Of a DNA stretch of 64,000 bases, positions 47,631-57,641 are shown one piece after another (the stretch's first letter is position 1; each line of letters starts with the position of its first letter). The notes beneath the pieces were generated by a model that did not search any database, was not told the origin of the DNA, and saw only the letters and a program-made list of their open reading frames with translations. The DNA lies in NCBI RefSeq assembly GCF_000369405.1, contig NZ_KB849994.1, forward strand, positions 16,433 to 80,432, given 5' to 3'. The DNA comes from Acinetobacter sp. ANC 3929 (GTDB lineage Bacteria; Pseudomonadota; Gammaproteobacteria; Pseudomonadales; Moraxellaceae). The position numbers and the translations under genes were made by a program.

Positions 47631-48047
47631 ATGAAAGCTGACAGTTTAATTATTGATGTACGTCGCCAACTCCCATGGCATAAACGTTATTTTTCAACTA
47701 CAACCACCGCAATGATGTGGGCGGGATGGTTATTGTTATGGCGTCCATTTATTTTAGTATGGGTGTTGGTTGAGCTGCAAAAGACCCATATTGCACAGCG
47801 TTTAATGTCCGCATTTAGCGATGGCATTGAGCATGGGGTGACTGCATTATTTATGTGCGCGGTTGCATTGTTGTTGTGGGGGCTGTTACCTGCCAAACGT
47901 GTACATAAAAAGCATGCTGTTGAAAAGACCTTGCCAGATTATGCGCGTTATTTCGAATTACCTGAGCAAGAGATTCAGGTAGGACGTCAGCAGAAAGTGA
48001 GCATCGTACATCATGATGAGAATGGTAAAATTATTCGCGTAGAATAA
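47631..48047 (+). CDS. pgaD: PgaD, PNAG synthase subunit
   Basis: 138 residues with two membrane segments (TTTAMMWAGWLLLWRPFILVWVLVE and GVTALFMCAVALLLWGLLP) and a basic start. It is the small partner that PgaC needs, and in E. coli it responds with PgaC to cyclic di-GMP. It is 33 bases after pgaC and is followed by a strong terminator. Confidence 0.88.
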   Translation: MKADSLIIDVRRQLPWHKRYFSTTTTAMMWAGWLLLWRPFILVWVLVELQKTHIAQRLMSAFSDGIEHGVTALFMCAVALLLWGLLPAKRVHKKHAVEKTLPDYARYFELPEQEIQVGRQQKVSIVHHDENGKIIRVE

Positions 48048-48075
48048 TTACGTATTGTTCTAAATCAAGAATATC

Positions 48076-48110
48076 AAATGCCTTAATTTTTTAATTAAGG
48101 CATTTTTTTG
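48076..48110 (+). terminator. Terminator of the pga operon
   Basis: AAATGCCTTAATT pairs perfectly with its complement around TTTT, followed by seven T. Confidence 0.85.
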
Positions 48111-48131
48111 TGCTAGACCTTAAATTTCAGA

Positions 48132-48276
48132 CATAAAAAAACCAGCTTACGCTGGATTTTTATGTGCACCATATTTCATTAGCTGAAAGATGGTGCCCGA
48201 GGCCAGACTCGAACTGGCACGCTTTGTGGGCGGGGGATTTTAAATCCCCTGTGTCTACCGATTTCACCACTCGGGC
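48132..48276 (-). repeat. 145-bp direct repeat, left copy (tRNA-Leu and its terminator)
   Basis: It matches 50350-50494 with about four differences, all outside the tRNA. It includes the tRNA-Leu gene and its terminator (CCAGC/GCTGG stem). The two copies bracket phoD at a distance of 2218 bp. Confidence 0.9.
48191..48276 (-). tRNA. tRNA-Leu(UAA)
   Basis: An 86-base cloverleaf on the minus strand: acceptor GCCCGAG...CTCGGGC with encoded CCA, anticodon TAA in GATTTAAAATC, long variable arm and TTCGAGT T loop. Identical to the gene at 50409. Confidence 0.95.
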
Positions 48277-48380
48277 ATGTGCGCAATAATAGAGGACACG
48301 TTAAAACTTGGCAAGAGCAAAACTTGCTATTTGCTTTCTTTTCAATCAATTCATGTGCTTATCTGATGAAAATTAAGCAT

Positions 48381-48409
48381 TGTCATCATATTTTCATGAT
48401 TCTTTCATC
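48381..48409 (+). promoter_or_regulatory. Pho box upstream of phoD
   Basis: Three direct 7-base repeats at exact 11-base spacing: TGTCATC (48381), TTTCATG (48392) and TTTCATC (48403), separated by AT-rich four-base spacers. This is the PhoB recognition pattern. The gene start is 80 bases downstream. Confidence 0.75.
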
Positions 48410-48488
48410 AAATTGAGATCAAAGCTTCATCTAAGCCCATTAATTTCAATCATTTACTTATAGTGATAAAATTAAGGTAGCTATCCAA

Positions 48489-50282
48489 ATGACAGCAAAA
48501 ATTTCACGACGGGAACTCATTCAAAAAAGTCTATTCGGTTTCGGGGCGTTGTCTTTATCTGCGGGATTTACAGGCTGTAATGACAGTTCAGACCAAGAGA
48601 CAGCAGCATTACAGGTGAACTTTGAACATGGGGTGGCCAGTGGCGATCCATTACAAGATCGTGTGATCTTATGGACGCGTTTGACACCGAATGATAGCAG
48701 TGCACGTTTGCAAGTGACTTGGGAAATCGCGTTAGATCAGCAATTCAAGCAAATCATTAAAACCGATAAAGTCACGACAACTGCAGCGTACGATTTTACT
48801 GTAAAAGTCGATGCCACAGGGTTAAAACCAGATCAGTCTTATTTCTACCGTTTTATCTTTGGTGATAAAGTTTCACCCGTGGGTCAAACCAAGACATTGC
48901 CAAGCAGCACAACGCAAGTCAGCTTTGCAGTATGTTCATGTTCTTATTATCCCGTGGGTTATTTCCATGTGTATCGTGAAATGGCCAAGCAAAATGTCGA
49001 TGTGGTAATTCATCTAGGGGACTATATTTATGAATATGGTGAAGATGGTTATGCAAAAGATGAAGCTGTTCGTAAACTTGAGGCAGACAACAATACAGAA
49101 ATTATCAAATTAAATGATTATCGCAAACGTTATGCGCTTTATCGTAAAGATAAAGACTTACAGGCCTTGCATCATCGTCATCCATTTATCGTAATTTGGG
49201 ATGACCATGAGTTAGCCAATGATGCATGGCGTGAAGGGGCTGAGAATCATACGGAAGAAACACCAGAAGCAAAGAATGAAGGTAAGTTTTTAGAAAGAAA
49301 GCTAGCGGCTTTACAAGCTTATTTTGAATGGATGCCTATCCGTCCTGTTGATGATCAGCACACCAAGATTTATCGTCAGTTTGATTTTGGAGGGCTAGTC
49401 AATTTAATGATGTTGGATACCCGAATTATTGCGCGTGATGAGCAATTGGATTATGCCAAGTATATGACAGCGAATGGTTTAGATATTGCAAAATTCCAGA
49501 CAGATTTGACCGATCCTGCTCGTACTTTAATGGGAGATACCCAACGTGATTGGTTATTGGGGAATAAAGAAAAAAATATAGTAGGTGTCTTACAAAGTTC
49601 AACCGCAACTTGGGATGTTCTGGGACAACAGATTCTAATGACCAAGATGTTGGTTCCTGCTGAGCTGCTACTTGCTTTGGCAGAAATTACTTCGGGGAAT
49701 CCGAGTGATGAAACTTTAGAAAAAATGAATGCTCAAATCACTGAATTGGTGGCTCTCAAAATTCGTTTATTACAAGGCGACCCTCGTTTAACCGCACAAG
49801 AAAAAGCACGTGTTCTAACCGTTGCACCTTATAACCTAGATGCATGGGATGGTTATCCTGTTGAGCGTGAGATTGTGTATGGCACTTTAGCGCAATTAAA
49901 GAAAAAAGTGGTGGTGTTGGCAGGGGATACTCATAATGCATGGTCTTCTAATCTATATAACAAAGATGGTGCATTTGTTGGGGTTGAGCTGGCAACCAGT
50001 TCAGTATCTTCACCAGGCTTAGAAAAATATTTAGATATTCCGCTGGCACTGTTGCAACAGTTTGAGTTTGCATTCACCACATTGATTGATGAGTTGAATT
50101 ACTGCAATTTGAATCAAAGAGGTTATTTGGTGGTGCAGTTTGATGAAGCTCAAGTGCAATCACAATGGATTTATCTGGATTCAGTCAAAAAGCCTGAATA
50201 TACACTTGATAAAACACGTGGCTATCAATTGAGTTTGGATAAAAATTTATTGCCAGTGAAAACAGGGCAGCAAGTGGCTTAA
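48489..50282 (+). CDS. phoD: Alkaline phosphatase D (PhoD family)
   Basis: 597 residues. Twin-arginine signal (ISRRELIQKSLFGFGALSLSAGFTGC) that also ends in a lipobox-like FTGC. N-terminal beta domain (FEHGVASGDPLQDRVILWTRL), then metal-centre motifs: SFAVCSCSYYP (Cys metal ligand), HLGDYIYEYG, VIWDDHELANDAW and VLAGDTHNAW. PhoD enzymes are Ca/Fe-dependent phosphodi/monoesterases in the periplasm. The Pho box upstream supports induction by phosphate starvation. The gene sits alone between two identical tRNA-Leu genes. Confidence 0.9.
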   Translation: MTAKISRRELIQKSLFGFGALSLSAGFTGCNDSSDQETAALQVNFEHGVASGDPLQDRVILWTRLTPNDSSARLQVTWEIALDQQFKQIIKTDKVTTTAAYDFTVKVDATGLKPDQSYFYRFIFGDKVSPVGQTKTLPSSTTQVSFAVCSCSYYPVGYFHVYREMAKQNVDVVIHLGDYIYEYGEDGYAKDEAVRKLEADNNTEIIKLNDYRKRYALYRKDKDLQALHHRHPFIVIWDDHELANDAWREGAENHTEETPEAKNEGKFLERKLAALQAYFEWMPIRPVDDQHTKIYRQFDFGGLVNLMMLDTRIIARDEQLDYAKYMTANGLDIAKFQTDLTDPARTLMGDTQRDWLLGNKEKNIVGVLQSSTATWDVLGQQILMTKMLVPAELLLALAEITSGNPSDETLEKMNAQITELVALKIRLLQGDPRLTAQEKARVLTVAPYNLDAWDGYPVEREIVYGTLAQLKKKVVVLAGDTHNAWSSNLYNKDGAFVGVELATSSVSSPGLEKYLDIPLALLQQFEFAFTTLIDELNYCNLNQRGYLVVQFDEAQVQSQWIYLDSVKKPEYTLDKTRGYQLSLDKNLLPVKTGQQVA

Positions 50283-50349
50283 ATTTAAATAGTGAGGGAA
50301 AAGGTCAAGTCGTCGTGCTTGGCTTTTTTATTGTGATCCAAATTCTAGG

Positions 50350-50494
50350 CATAAAAAAACCAGCTGACGCTGGATTTTTATTTGCACCATATTTCATTTG
50401 CTGAAAAATGGTGCCCGAGGCCAGACTCGAACTGGCACGCTTTGTGGGCGGGGGATTTTAAATCCCCTGTGTCTACCGATTTCACCACTCGGGC
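50350..50494 (-). repeat. 145-bp direct repeat, right copy
   Basis: See the left copy at 48132. Recombination between the two would delete phoD and one tRNA-Leu without harming the tRNA. Confidence 0.9.
50409..50494 (-). tRNA. tRNA-Leu(UAA), second copy
   Basis: Identical over 86 bases to the gene at 48191. It follows tRNA-Cys in the direction of transcription by eight bases. Confidence 0.95.
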
Positions 50495-50502
50495 TTTACC
50501 AA

Positions 50503-50576
50503 TGGAGGCGGAGGTCGGAATCGAACCGGCGTACACGGAGTTGCAGTCCGCTGCATGACCACTCTGCCACCCCGCC
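50503..50576 (-). tRNA. tRNA-Cys(GCA)
   Basis: A 74-base cloverleaf with acceptor GGCGGGG, anticodon GCA in GGACTGCAACTCC, T loop TTCGATT and encoded CCA. It is co-transcribed with the tRNA-Leu at 50409. Confidence 0.95.
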
Positions 50577-50728
50577 ATCTCTTGGTGATGCACATATTAG
50601 CAATCTTTAAAAAAAAAACAATAGTGTTTATAGCGAATATGCACATAAAAACAACATCTAAAAGAATATTGCTCAAATTATCATGTATTATTTACGCAAT
50701 TGATTCATACCCACTTTGGAGATGCGCT

Positions 50729-51577
50729 GTGGCATTGGTTTTAGACGGTCGTGCATTAGCAAAACAAATTGAAACGGATTTGTTGGTACGTGTAGAAGCA
50801 TTAAAAGCAAAATCGGGGCGTACCCCAATCTTGGCAACGATATTGGTTGGTGATGATGGTGCATCTGCAACTTATGTGCGTATGAAAGGCAATGCTTGTC
50901 GCCGTGTGGGCATGGATTCATTGAAAGTTGAACTTTCAAAAGAAACCACAACTGAACAATTATTGGCTGAAATTGAAAAATTAAATGCCAATCCAGATGT
51001 ACACGGAATCTTGTTACAACATCCAGTACCTGAACAGATTGATGAAAGAGCATGTTTTGATGCAATCTCATTAGCAAAAGATGTCGATGGCGTGACTTGT
51101 TTAGGTTTTGGCCGTATGGCAATGGGTGAAGCGGCATATGGTTCTGCAACACCTGCTGGTATCATGACCATTTTGCAAGAAAACAAAATTGAAATCGCGG
51201 GTAAACATGCAGTTGTCGTGGGGCGCTCTGCTATTTTAGGTAAACCAATGGCGATGATGTTATTACAAGCCAATGCAACGGTGACGATTTGCCATTCACG
51301 TACACAAAACCTGCCTGAATTGGTGAAGCAAGCTGATATTGTTGTGGGTGCGGTGGGTAAAGCTGAATTGATCCAAAAAGATTGGATTAAACAAGGTGCA
51401 GTTGTGGTTGATGCAGGTTTCCATCCACGTGATGGTGGTGGCGTCGGTGATATCCAATTGGTCGGTATCGAAGAGATTGCTTCTGCTTATACACCTGTAC
51501 CAGGTGGCGTAGGCCCAATGACGATCACTACGTTAATTCGTCAAACTGTAGAAGCTGCTGAAAAAGCATTAGCGTAA
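50729..51577 (+). CDS. folD: Methylenetetrahydrofolate dehydrogenase/cyclohydrolase FolD
   Basis: 282 residues from GTG 50729 ([15 protein letters not shown]), with GGAGA six bases upstream; the frame runs back into the tRNA genes, so longer starts are wrong. [15 protein letters not shown] has the catalytic Tyr and Lys; [25 protein letters not shown]-like [24 protein letters not shown] (NADP site) and [14 protein letters not shown] are all present. It interconverts methylene-, methenyl- and formyl-THF. Single gene with its own terminator. Confidence 0.95.
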   Translation: MALVLDGRALAKQIETDLLVRVEALKAKSGRTPILATILVGDDGASATYVRMKGNACRRVGMDSLKVELSKETTTEQLLAEIEKLNANPDVHGILLQHPVPEQIDERACFDAISLAKDVDGVTCLGFGRMAMGEAAYGSATPAGIMTILQENKIEIAGKHAVVVGRSAILGKPMAMMLLQANATVTICHSRTQNLPELVKQADIVVGAVGKAELIQKDWIKQGAVVVDAGFHPRDGGGVGDIQLVGIEEIASAYTPVPGGVGPMTITTLIRQTVEAAEKALA

Positions 51578-51588
51578 AGATGATTAAT

Positions 51589-51615
51589 AACCCCTCGTGA
51601 AGAGGGGTTTTTTTA
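51589..51615 (+). terminator. Terminator of folD
   Basis: AACCCCTC and GAGGGGTT with loop GTGAA, then a T run. Confidence 0.85.
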
Positions 51616-51628
51616 GAACTAAACAGAT

Positions 51629-52297
51629 ATGAGCTGTACTTTTCAATTTGCCAAAGCACCCGAGCAATTGCTTAAAGCCTTGCATGAGGTGATTCCAAAC
51701 ACGGATCTGTTGGCACAACAGTTACCAGAAACACCGATTTCGCTTTGGTTGATTCCACCAGTGTTCCCAACAGATCGCTTAGACGATGAAGTGATTCGAC
51801 GGATTTGGAATGAAACGCCGTATTGGATTTTTTGCTGGGCTTCGGGTCTAGCGATGGCACAATGGCTATTGGCCGAGCCTCATCATGTAAAAGATAAAGT
51901 CGTTTTAGACTTTGGTGCTGGTTCAGGCGTAGTGGCGATTGCGGCAAAAATGGCAGGCGCAAAACGGGTGATTTGTTGTGATATTGATCCAATCAGTCTC
52001 GCATCTTGTCGTGAAAATGCTTTATTGAATGATGTTGAACTTGAGTATTTGGACGATTTGTATCAGTCCGAGCAAGTTGATGTATTACTGGCTGCAGATG
52101 TATTGTATGACCAATCCAATCGCTTCTTTTTGGATGAATTCTTAAAGTTTGCGCCTGAAGTGTGGGTTGCGGACAGTCGAGTCAAAAATTTCAGCCATCC
52201 CCAATACCTTAAAATTGATGAGCGTAGTGCAACGACTTGGCCAGACTTGGATGAAGCCAAAGAGTTCAGAAACGTCAGTTTTTATCGCACCAAATAA
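51629..52297 (+). CDS. Class I SAM-dependent methyltransferase
   Basis: 222 residues. Motif I VVLDFGAGSGVVAIAAKMAGA, motif II ICCDIDPISL and a later LLAADVLYDQSN are typical of the PrmA/lysine methyltransferase-like group. The substrate may be a protein lysine, judging from family resemblance only. Single gene. Confidence 0.8.
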   Translation: MSCTFQFAKAPEQLLKALHEVIPNTDLLAQQLPETPISLWLIPPVFPTDRLDDEVIRRIWNETPYWIFCWASGLAMAQWLLAEPHHVKDKVVLDFGAGSGVVAIAAKMAGAKRVICCDIDPISLASCRENALLNDVELEYLDDLYQSEQVDVLLAADVLYDQSNRFFLDEFLKFAPEVWVADSRVKNFSHPQYLKIDERSATTWPDLDEAKEFRNVSFYRTK

Positions 52298-52452
52298 AAT
52301 AAACAATTTCTATCAAAAATACATTGTGTTGTGATTATCAAATCTCAACACAATCTCCTCATTGCACATGCTAAAACATTCAAATGAAATAAATAGATGG
52401 TCTTTGGTGGCTATTCTTAAAGATATTGTTTTGATGGAAAAAGGGAAAGTGT

Positions 52453-52737
52453 ATGGGTATTCAACAGGTTGATGATGGAAAACATGGTGCATTTAAGCTT
52501 TTTGAGGGCGAGGTGCTCGCGGGGGAAATGGCATACACTTGGGCAGGAGATAGTATGCTCATTATTGATCATACTGATGTGAATGATCAATTTCGTGGGC
52601 AAGGCGTAGGGCGCAAGTTGTTAGACGAACTGATTAAATTTGTCCGTGAACGTCAAGTGAAGGTGATTCCTTTATGTCCTTTTGCAAAATCCGTATTTGA
52701 TAAAGACTTATCTATTCATGATGTTTTAAAGGGATAA
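52453..52737 (+). CDS. Small GNAT-like acetyltransferase (YjdJ type)
   Basis: 94 residues. FKLFEGEVLAGEMAYTWAGDSMLIIDHTDVND, then the acetyl-CoA loop QFRGQGVGRKLLDELI and PLCPFAKSVF. This is the compact N-acetyltransferase domain of the YjdJ/Gcn5-related group with unknown substrate. GGGA precedes the ATG. A strong terminator follows. Confidence 0.85.
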   Translation: MGIQQVDDGKHGAFKLFEGEVLAGEMAYTWAGDSMLIIDHTDVNDQFRGQGVGRKLLDELIKFVRERQVKVIPLCPFAKSVFDKDLSIHDVLKG

Positions 52738-52740
52738 AAT

Positions 52741-52780
52741 AAAATGGATGTATTCCTGATGATGGAATACATCCATTTTT
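52741..52780. terminator. Terminator between convergent genes
   Basis: AAAATGGATGTATTCC pairs perfectly with its complement around TGATGAT, with A and T tails for both strands. Confidence 0.85.
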
Positions 52781-52798
52781 AGTCGTCAATCTATTCGA

Positions 52799-53221
52799 TT
52801 AAGAGCAGGTATAACGAACCACTTTCAGTGTGGTTGGGCGAGTTTCAAGTGCCTGACGGGTTGCATAGCCTTCACTATTATTTAAATCAGGTGAATTTGA
52901 TAAGCCAAAAGTTGTCCGACTGTTGCCTAATTTGACACCGTATTGTTCTTGTTGGGTTGGGTTCATGATTTCATTGACACTGAGTACTGCAAGTTTATAG
53001 GTTTTGTCCGCACCTAAAATTTGCTTACATGCATGTTGTAATTTTTTCTCATCCAAATCGCTATTACTGCGTGCGGCGAGTGTATAAGCAACAGTTGCAG
53101 ATGTGGCAGTTTTATTTTCGATTTGATAGCCCGTTGTGCCATTGTATTGATGTGGACTACTTTGACAGGCTGCAAGAACAAGAGCACTGCTCATAATTAA
53201 CAATAAATAGGTTTTTTTCAT
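52799..53221 (-). CDS. Predicted lipoprotein
   Basis: 140 residues. Lipobox LAAC (Cys19). The mature part is mixed (NKTATSATVAYTLAARSNSD, CKQILGADKTYKLAVLSVNEI) with two further Cys and no recognised domain. AGGA lies eight bases before the start. Probably an Acinetobacter-specific envelope protein of unknown role. Confidence 0.65.
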   Translation of the reverse strand: MKKTYLLLIMSSALVLAACQSSPHQYNGTTGYQIENKTATSATVAYTLAARSNSDLDEKKLQHACKQILGADKTYKLAVLSVNEIMNPTQQEQYGVKLGNSRTTFGLSNSPDLNNSEGYATRQALETRPTTLKVVRYTCS

Positions 53222-53334
53222 ATCAATGGTCCTGTTATTTCTGGTTTCAGTATCGCATAAAATAAGTTTTTTATTGTGAGGAATCTTTAAAACACAGGCT
53301 ATTCATCGATTTTTAGCTTCAATTTTAAAGAAAG

Positions 53335-53354
53335 AATTTTCGTTTTCGAACAAT
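53335..53354 (+). promoter_or_regulatory. GlpR operator of glpK
   Basis: AATTTTCGTTTTCGAACAAT agrees with 17 of 20 positions of the E. coli GlpR consensus (half sites TGTTCG and CGAACA). A TATAAT (53361-53366) lies just behind, so binding would block the promoter. Confidence 0.7.
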
Positions 53355-53461
53355 TTTGCATATAATCTGCCAAGTTTTTTATTTAATACAGAAGTCATTG
53401 CTTTTTTGCAGTATTGGAGCCCGTTTTTTAACGGGCGTTTAATTTATTGCACTATACATAA

Positions 53462-54997
<1,536 letters not shown>

Positions 54998-55047
54998 GCT
55001 AAAATAGACCTTTTAGTATGACTTAAAACAACACAGGATGGATGAGC

Positions 55048-55806
55048 ATGAGCTTGATACTACGCCAACAAAAAACCCTCGAATTAGTGAGAGAGCGTGG
55101 CTATATCAGTATTGAAGAACTTGCTCAGCATTTTGATGTGACGCCCCAAACCATCCGTCGTGATATTAATCAATTGGCGGATGAGGGGTTGTTACGGCGT
55201 TATCATGGTGGTGCAGCGCATGATTCGAGTGTGGAAAACACTGAATATACGATGCGTGTGGGGCATATGTTAGAAGAAAAGAGACGAATTGCTGCCGCTG
55301 TTGCAGCAGCCGTTCCAGATCATGCCTCTTTATTTATCAATATTGGGACCACAACCGAAGCAATTGCACATGCGTTGTTGAACCATACTGGTTTAAGAAT
55401 CATTACCAATAATCTTAATGTCGCCAAAATCCTCAGTACCAAAGAGGATTTTGAGGTATTGATTGCCAGTGGGCGCGTGCGTCCAGATGGTGGGGTAATT
55501 GGTCAGGCCACAGCAGATTTCTTTAAGCAATTTAAAGCAGATTATGCCTTGGTCGGGATTAGTGGGATTGAAGAAGACGGTACTTTGCTAGATTTTGATT
55601 TCCAAGAAGTATGTGTATCCCAAGAGATTGTATCCAGTGCGCGTCAGGTATTTTTGGCTGCGGATAGCAGTAAATTTGGTCGTAATGCCATGATTCGTTT
55701 AGGTTCTCTGAAGCAAGTGGATTGTATTTTTACCGATCAACAGCCGAGTGATGAATTTGTAAAAACCATCCGTGATTTGGATGTTGGGTTAATTGTTGCG
55801 ACATAA
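55048..55806 (+). CDS. glpR: Glycerol-3-phosphate regulon repressor GlpR
   Basis: 252 residues from ATG 55048, which has AGGA at nine bases; ATG 55042 is too close to it. DeoR-type winged helix ([38 protein letters not shown]), then the sugar-phosphate sensing domain ([43 protein letters not shown]). It should bind the two operators described here and release on glycerol-3-phosphate. Confidence 0.92.
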   Translation: MSLILRQQKTLELVRERGYISIEELAQHFDVTPQTIRRDINQLADEGLLRRYHGGAAHDSSVENTEYTMRVGHMLEEKRRIAAAVAAAVPDHASLFINIGTTTEAIAHALLNHTGLRIITNNLNVAKILSTKEDFEVLIASGRVRPDGGVIGQATADFFKQFKADYALVGISGIEEDGTLLDFDFQEVCVSQEIVSSARQVFLAADSSKFGRNAMIRLGSLKQVDCIFTDQQPSDEFVKTIRDLDVGLIVAT

Positions 55807-55834
55807 ATCTTCATTTTCGAAAAATTGTTACTTT

Positions 55835-55862
55835 TCTTGAGCTGAGTGCTTTTAGCTCAAGA
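55835..55862 (+). terminator. Hairpin after glpR
   Basis: TCTTGAGCT and AGCTCAAGA form a perfect nine-pair stem around a ten-base loop. The T run is weak. Confidence 0.5.
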
Positions 55863-56026
55863 ATCATTAAATAAAAATAATGCTATAAGCTTGAGCAGCC
55901 TTCGTGTTGCCAGACGATCATCGTTTTAATCCTTTTATTTTCAATTTTGACCATTTATCTAAAAATGTCTATAAATTGGCATTTCTTTGACTGTTTTTTA
56001 TTGTTTATTTTCATTTTAAATGTTTA

Positions 56027-56046
56027 AATGTTCGTTATTGAACAAT
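56027..56046 (+). promoter_or_regulatory. GlpR operator of glpD
   Basis: AATGTTCGTTATTGAACAAT agrees with 18 of 20 positions of the E. coli GlpR consensus. It ends 21 bases before the glpD start. Confidence 0.75.
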
Positions 56047-56067
56047 AATGAATATTTGCGGTGATTT

Positions 56068-57588
56068 ATGCAAACTTCTCCTCAGTCAAATGACAAAATT
56101 TATGACCTTGCTGTGATCGGTGGTGGTATCAATGGTGTTGGTATCGCAGCAGATGCTTCGGGTCGTGGCCTATCGGTATTCCTGTGTGAAAAAGATGATT
56201 TGGCCAGCCACACATCTTCTGCAAGTAGTAAGTTGATCCATGGTGGTTTACGTTACCTTGAACACAAAGAGTTTCGCTTGGTACGTGAAGCCTTGGCTGA
56301 ACGCGAAGTATTGTTAGCAAAAGCACCCCACATTATTCGTCCCATGCGTTTTATCATGCCGCATCGTCCACATTTGCGCCCAGCGTGGTTGATTCGTACA
56401 GGTTTGTTCTTTTACGATCACTTGGGTAAACGTGAAAAATTATTGGGCTCGAATAATGTCTATTTTAAAGATGATAGTCCATTAAATACTGCAATCACAC
56501 GCGGTTTTGAATATTCAGACTGTGCGGTGGATGATTCACGTCTGGTTGTGCTGAATGCAATGCATGCGCGTGAAAAAGGTGCTGATATTGTGACACGTAC
56601 TCGCTGTTTGTCGGCGCAACGTGAAGGCGAATACTGGGTTGTTGATTTGGAAAATGCACAGGGTCAATTCCAGATTAAAGCCAAGGCTTTAGTGAATGCG
56701 GCTGGTCCTTGGGTTGCGCAATTCATCAAGCAGGATTTACAGCTTAAATCACCATATGGCATTCGCTTGATTCAGGGTAGTCATATCATTGTGCCAAAGC
56801 TGTATGAAGGTGATAAGGCGTTTATTATGCAAAATGATGACCGTCGTATTGTGTTCGCCATTCCGTACTTGGACCAATATACAATGATCGGAACCACGGA
56901 TCGCGAATATCAGGGTGATCCTGCACAAGTCAAAATTACCCAAGAAGAGATTGATTATTTAATTGAAGTGAGCAATGCACACTTTAAAAATCAATTAACG
57001 CAAGCCGATATTATTTCGACTTTTGCGGGTGTACGTCCATTATGTGATGATGAATCAGATAATCCATCGGCCATCACCCGTGACTATACTTTGGCTTTAA
57101 CTCAAGAGTCTGCTGATCAAGCACCATTACTTTCAGTGTTTGGTGGTAAATTGACAACTTACCGTAAGTTGGCAGAATCTGCAATGCAGCAGCTCAAAGC
57201 ATTTTTCCCAGAAATGAAAGGCAGTTGGACAGCGACAGAAGCTTTACCGGGCGGCGAAAATATGGAGTCGGCTGAACAATTGGCGAAAGAGATTCGTGCA
57301 CAAATCACCGACGCATCTGAGGCTTTGGCAAAACGTTGGGCATCTGCTTATGGTTCACGTATTTGGAATATCTTAGGTGAAGCAACATCAGTTGAGCAGT
57401 TAGGTCAGTATTTTGGTCAAGGTTTGTATGCGAAAGAAGTGGATTATTTATGCCGCTTTGAGTGGGTAACGACCAGCCAAGATATTTTGTGGCGACGTTC
57501 AAAGCTAGGTCTCAATTTTGCACCAAGTGAAATCGAAAGCTTAAATGTGTATTTAGCAAATAAACCAAATAGCACGGTTGCTGCTTAA
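56068..57588 (+). CDS. glpD: Aerobic glycerol-3-phosphate dehydrogenase GlpD
   Basis: 506 residues. DLAVIGGGINGVGIAADASGRG is the FAD-binding start; SSKLIHGGLRYLEHKEFRLVREALAER, TIGTTDREY-like MIGTTDREYQGDP and FAGVRPLCDDES follow. It oxidises glycerol-3-phosphate to dihydroxyacetone phosphate and feeds electrons to quinone at the inner membrane. It has its own promoter and GlpR site. Strong terminator after it. Confidence 0.96.
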   Translation: MQTSPQSNDKIYDLAVIGGGINGVGIAADASGRGLSVFLCEKDDLASHTSSASSKLIHGGLRYLEHKEFRLVREALAEREVLLAKAPHIIRPMRFIMPHRPHLRPAWLIRTGLFFYDHLGKREKLLGSNNVYFKDDSPLNTAITRGFEYSDCAVDDSRLVVLNAMHAREKGADIVTRTRCLSAQREGEYWVVDLENAQGQFQIKAKALVNAAGPWVAQFIKQDLQLKSPYGIRLIQGSHIIVPKLYEGDKAFIMQNDDRRIVFAIPYLDQYTMIGTTDREYQGDPAQVKITQEEIDYLIEVSNAHFKNQLTQADIISTFAGVRPLCDDESDNPSAITRDYTLALTQESADQAPLLSVFGGKLTTYRKLAESAMQQLKAFFPEMKGSWTATEALPGGENMESAEQLAKEIRAQITDASEALAKRWASAYGSRIWNILGEATSVEQLGQYFGQGLYAKEVDYLCRFEWVTTSQDILWRRSKLGLNFAPSEIESLNVYLANKPNSTVAA

Positions 57589-57600
57589 AAGCTCTCAATA

Positions 57601-57630
57601 AAAAAGCCCCTTTGAATAAGGGGCTTTTTT
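57601..57630. terminator. Terminator between glpD and the TonB receptor
   Basis: AAAAAGCCCCTT and AAGGGGCTTTTT around TGAAT, working for both convergent genes. Confidence 0.9.
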
Positions 57631-57641
57631 ATTGGTCTTAA

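Noticed and set aside
50378..50676. Open frames over the tRNA-Leu and tRNA-Cys genes
   Set aside because: They follow the tRNA sequences exactly and are translation artefacts of RNA genes.
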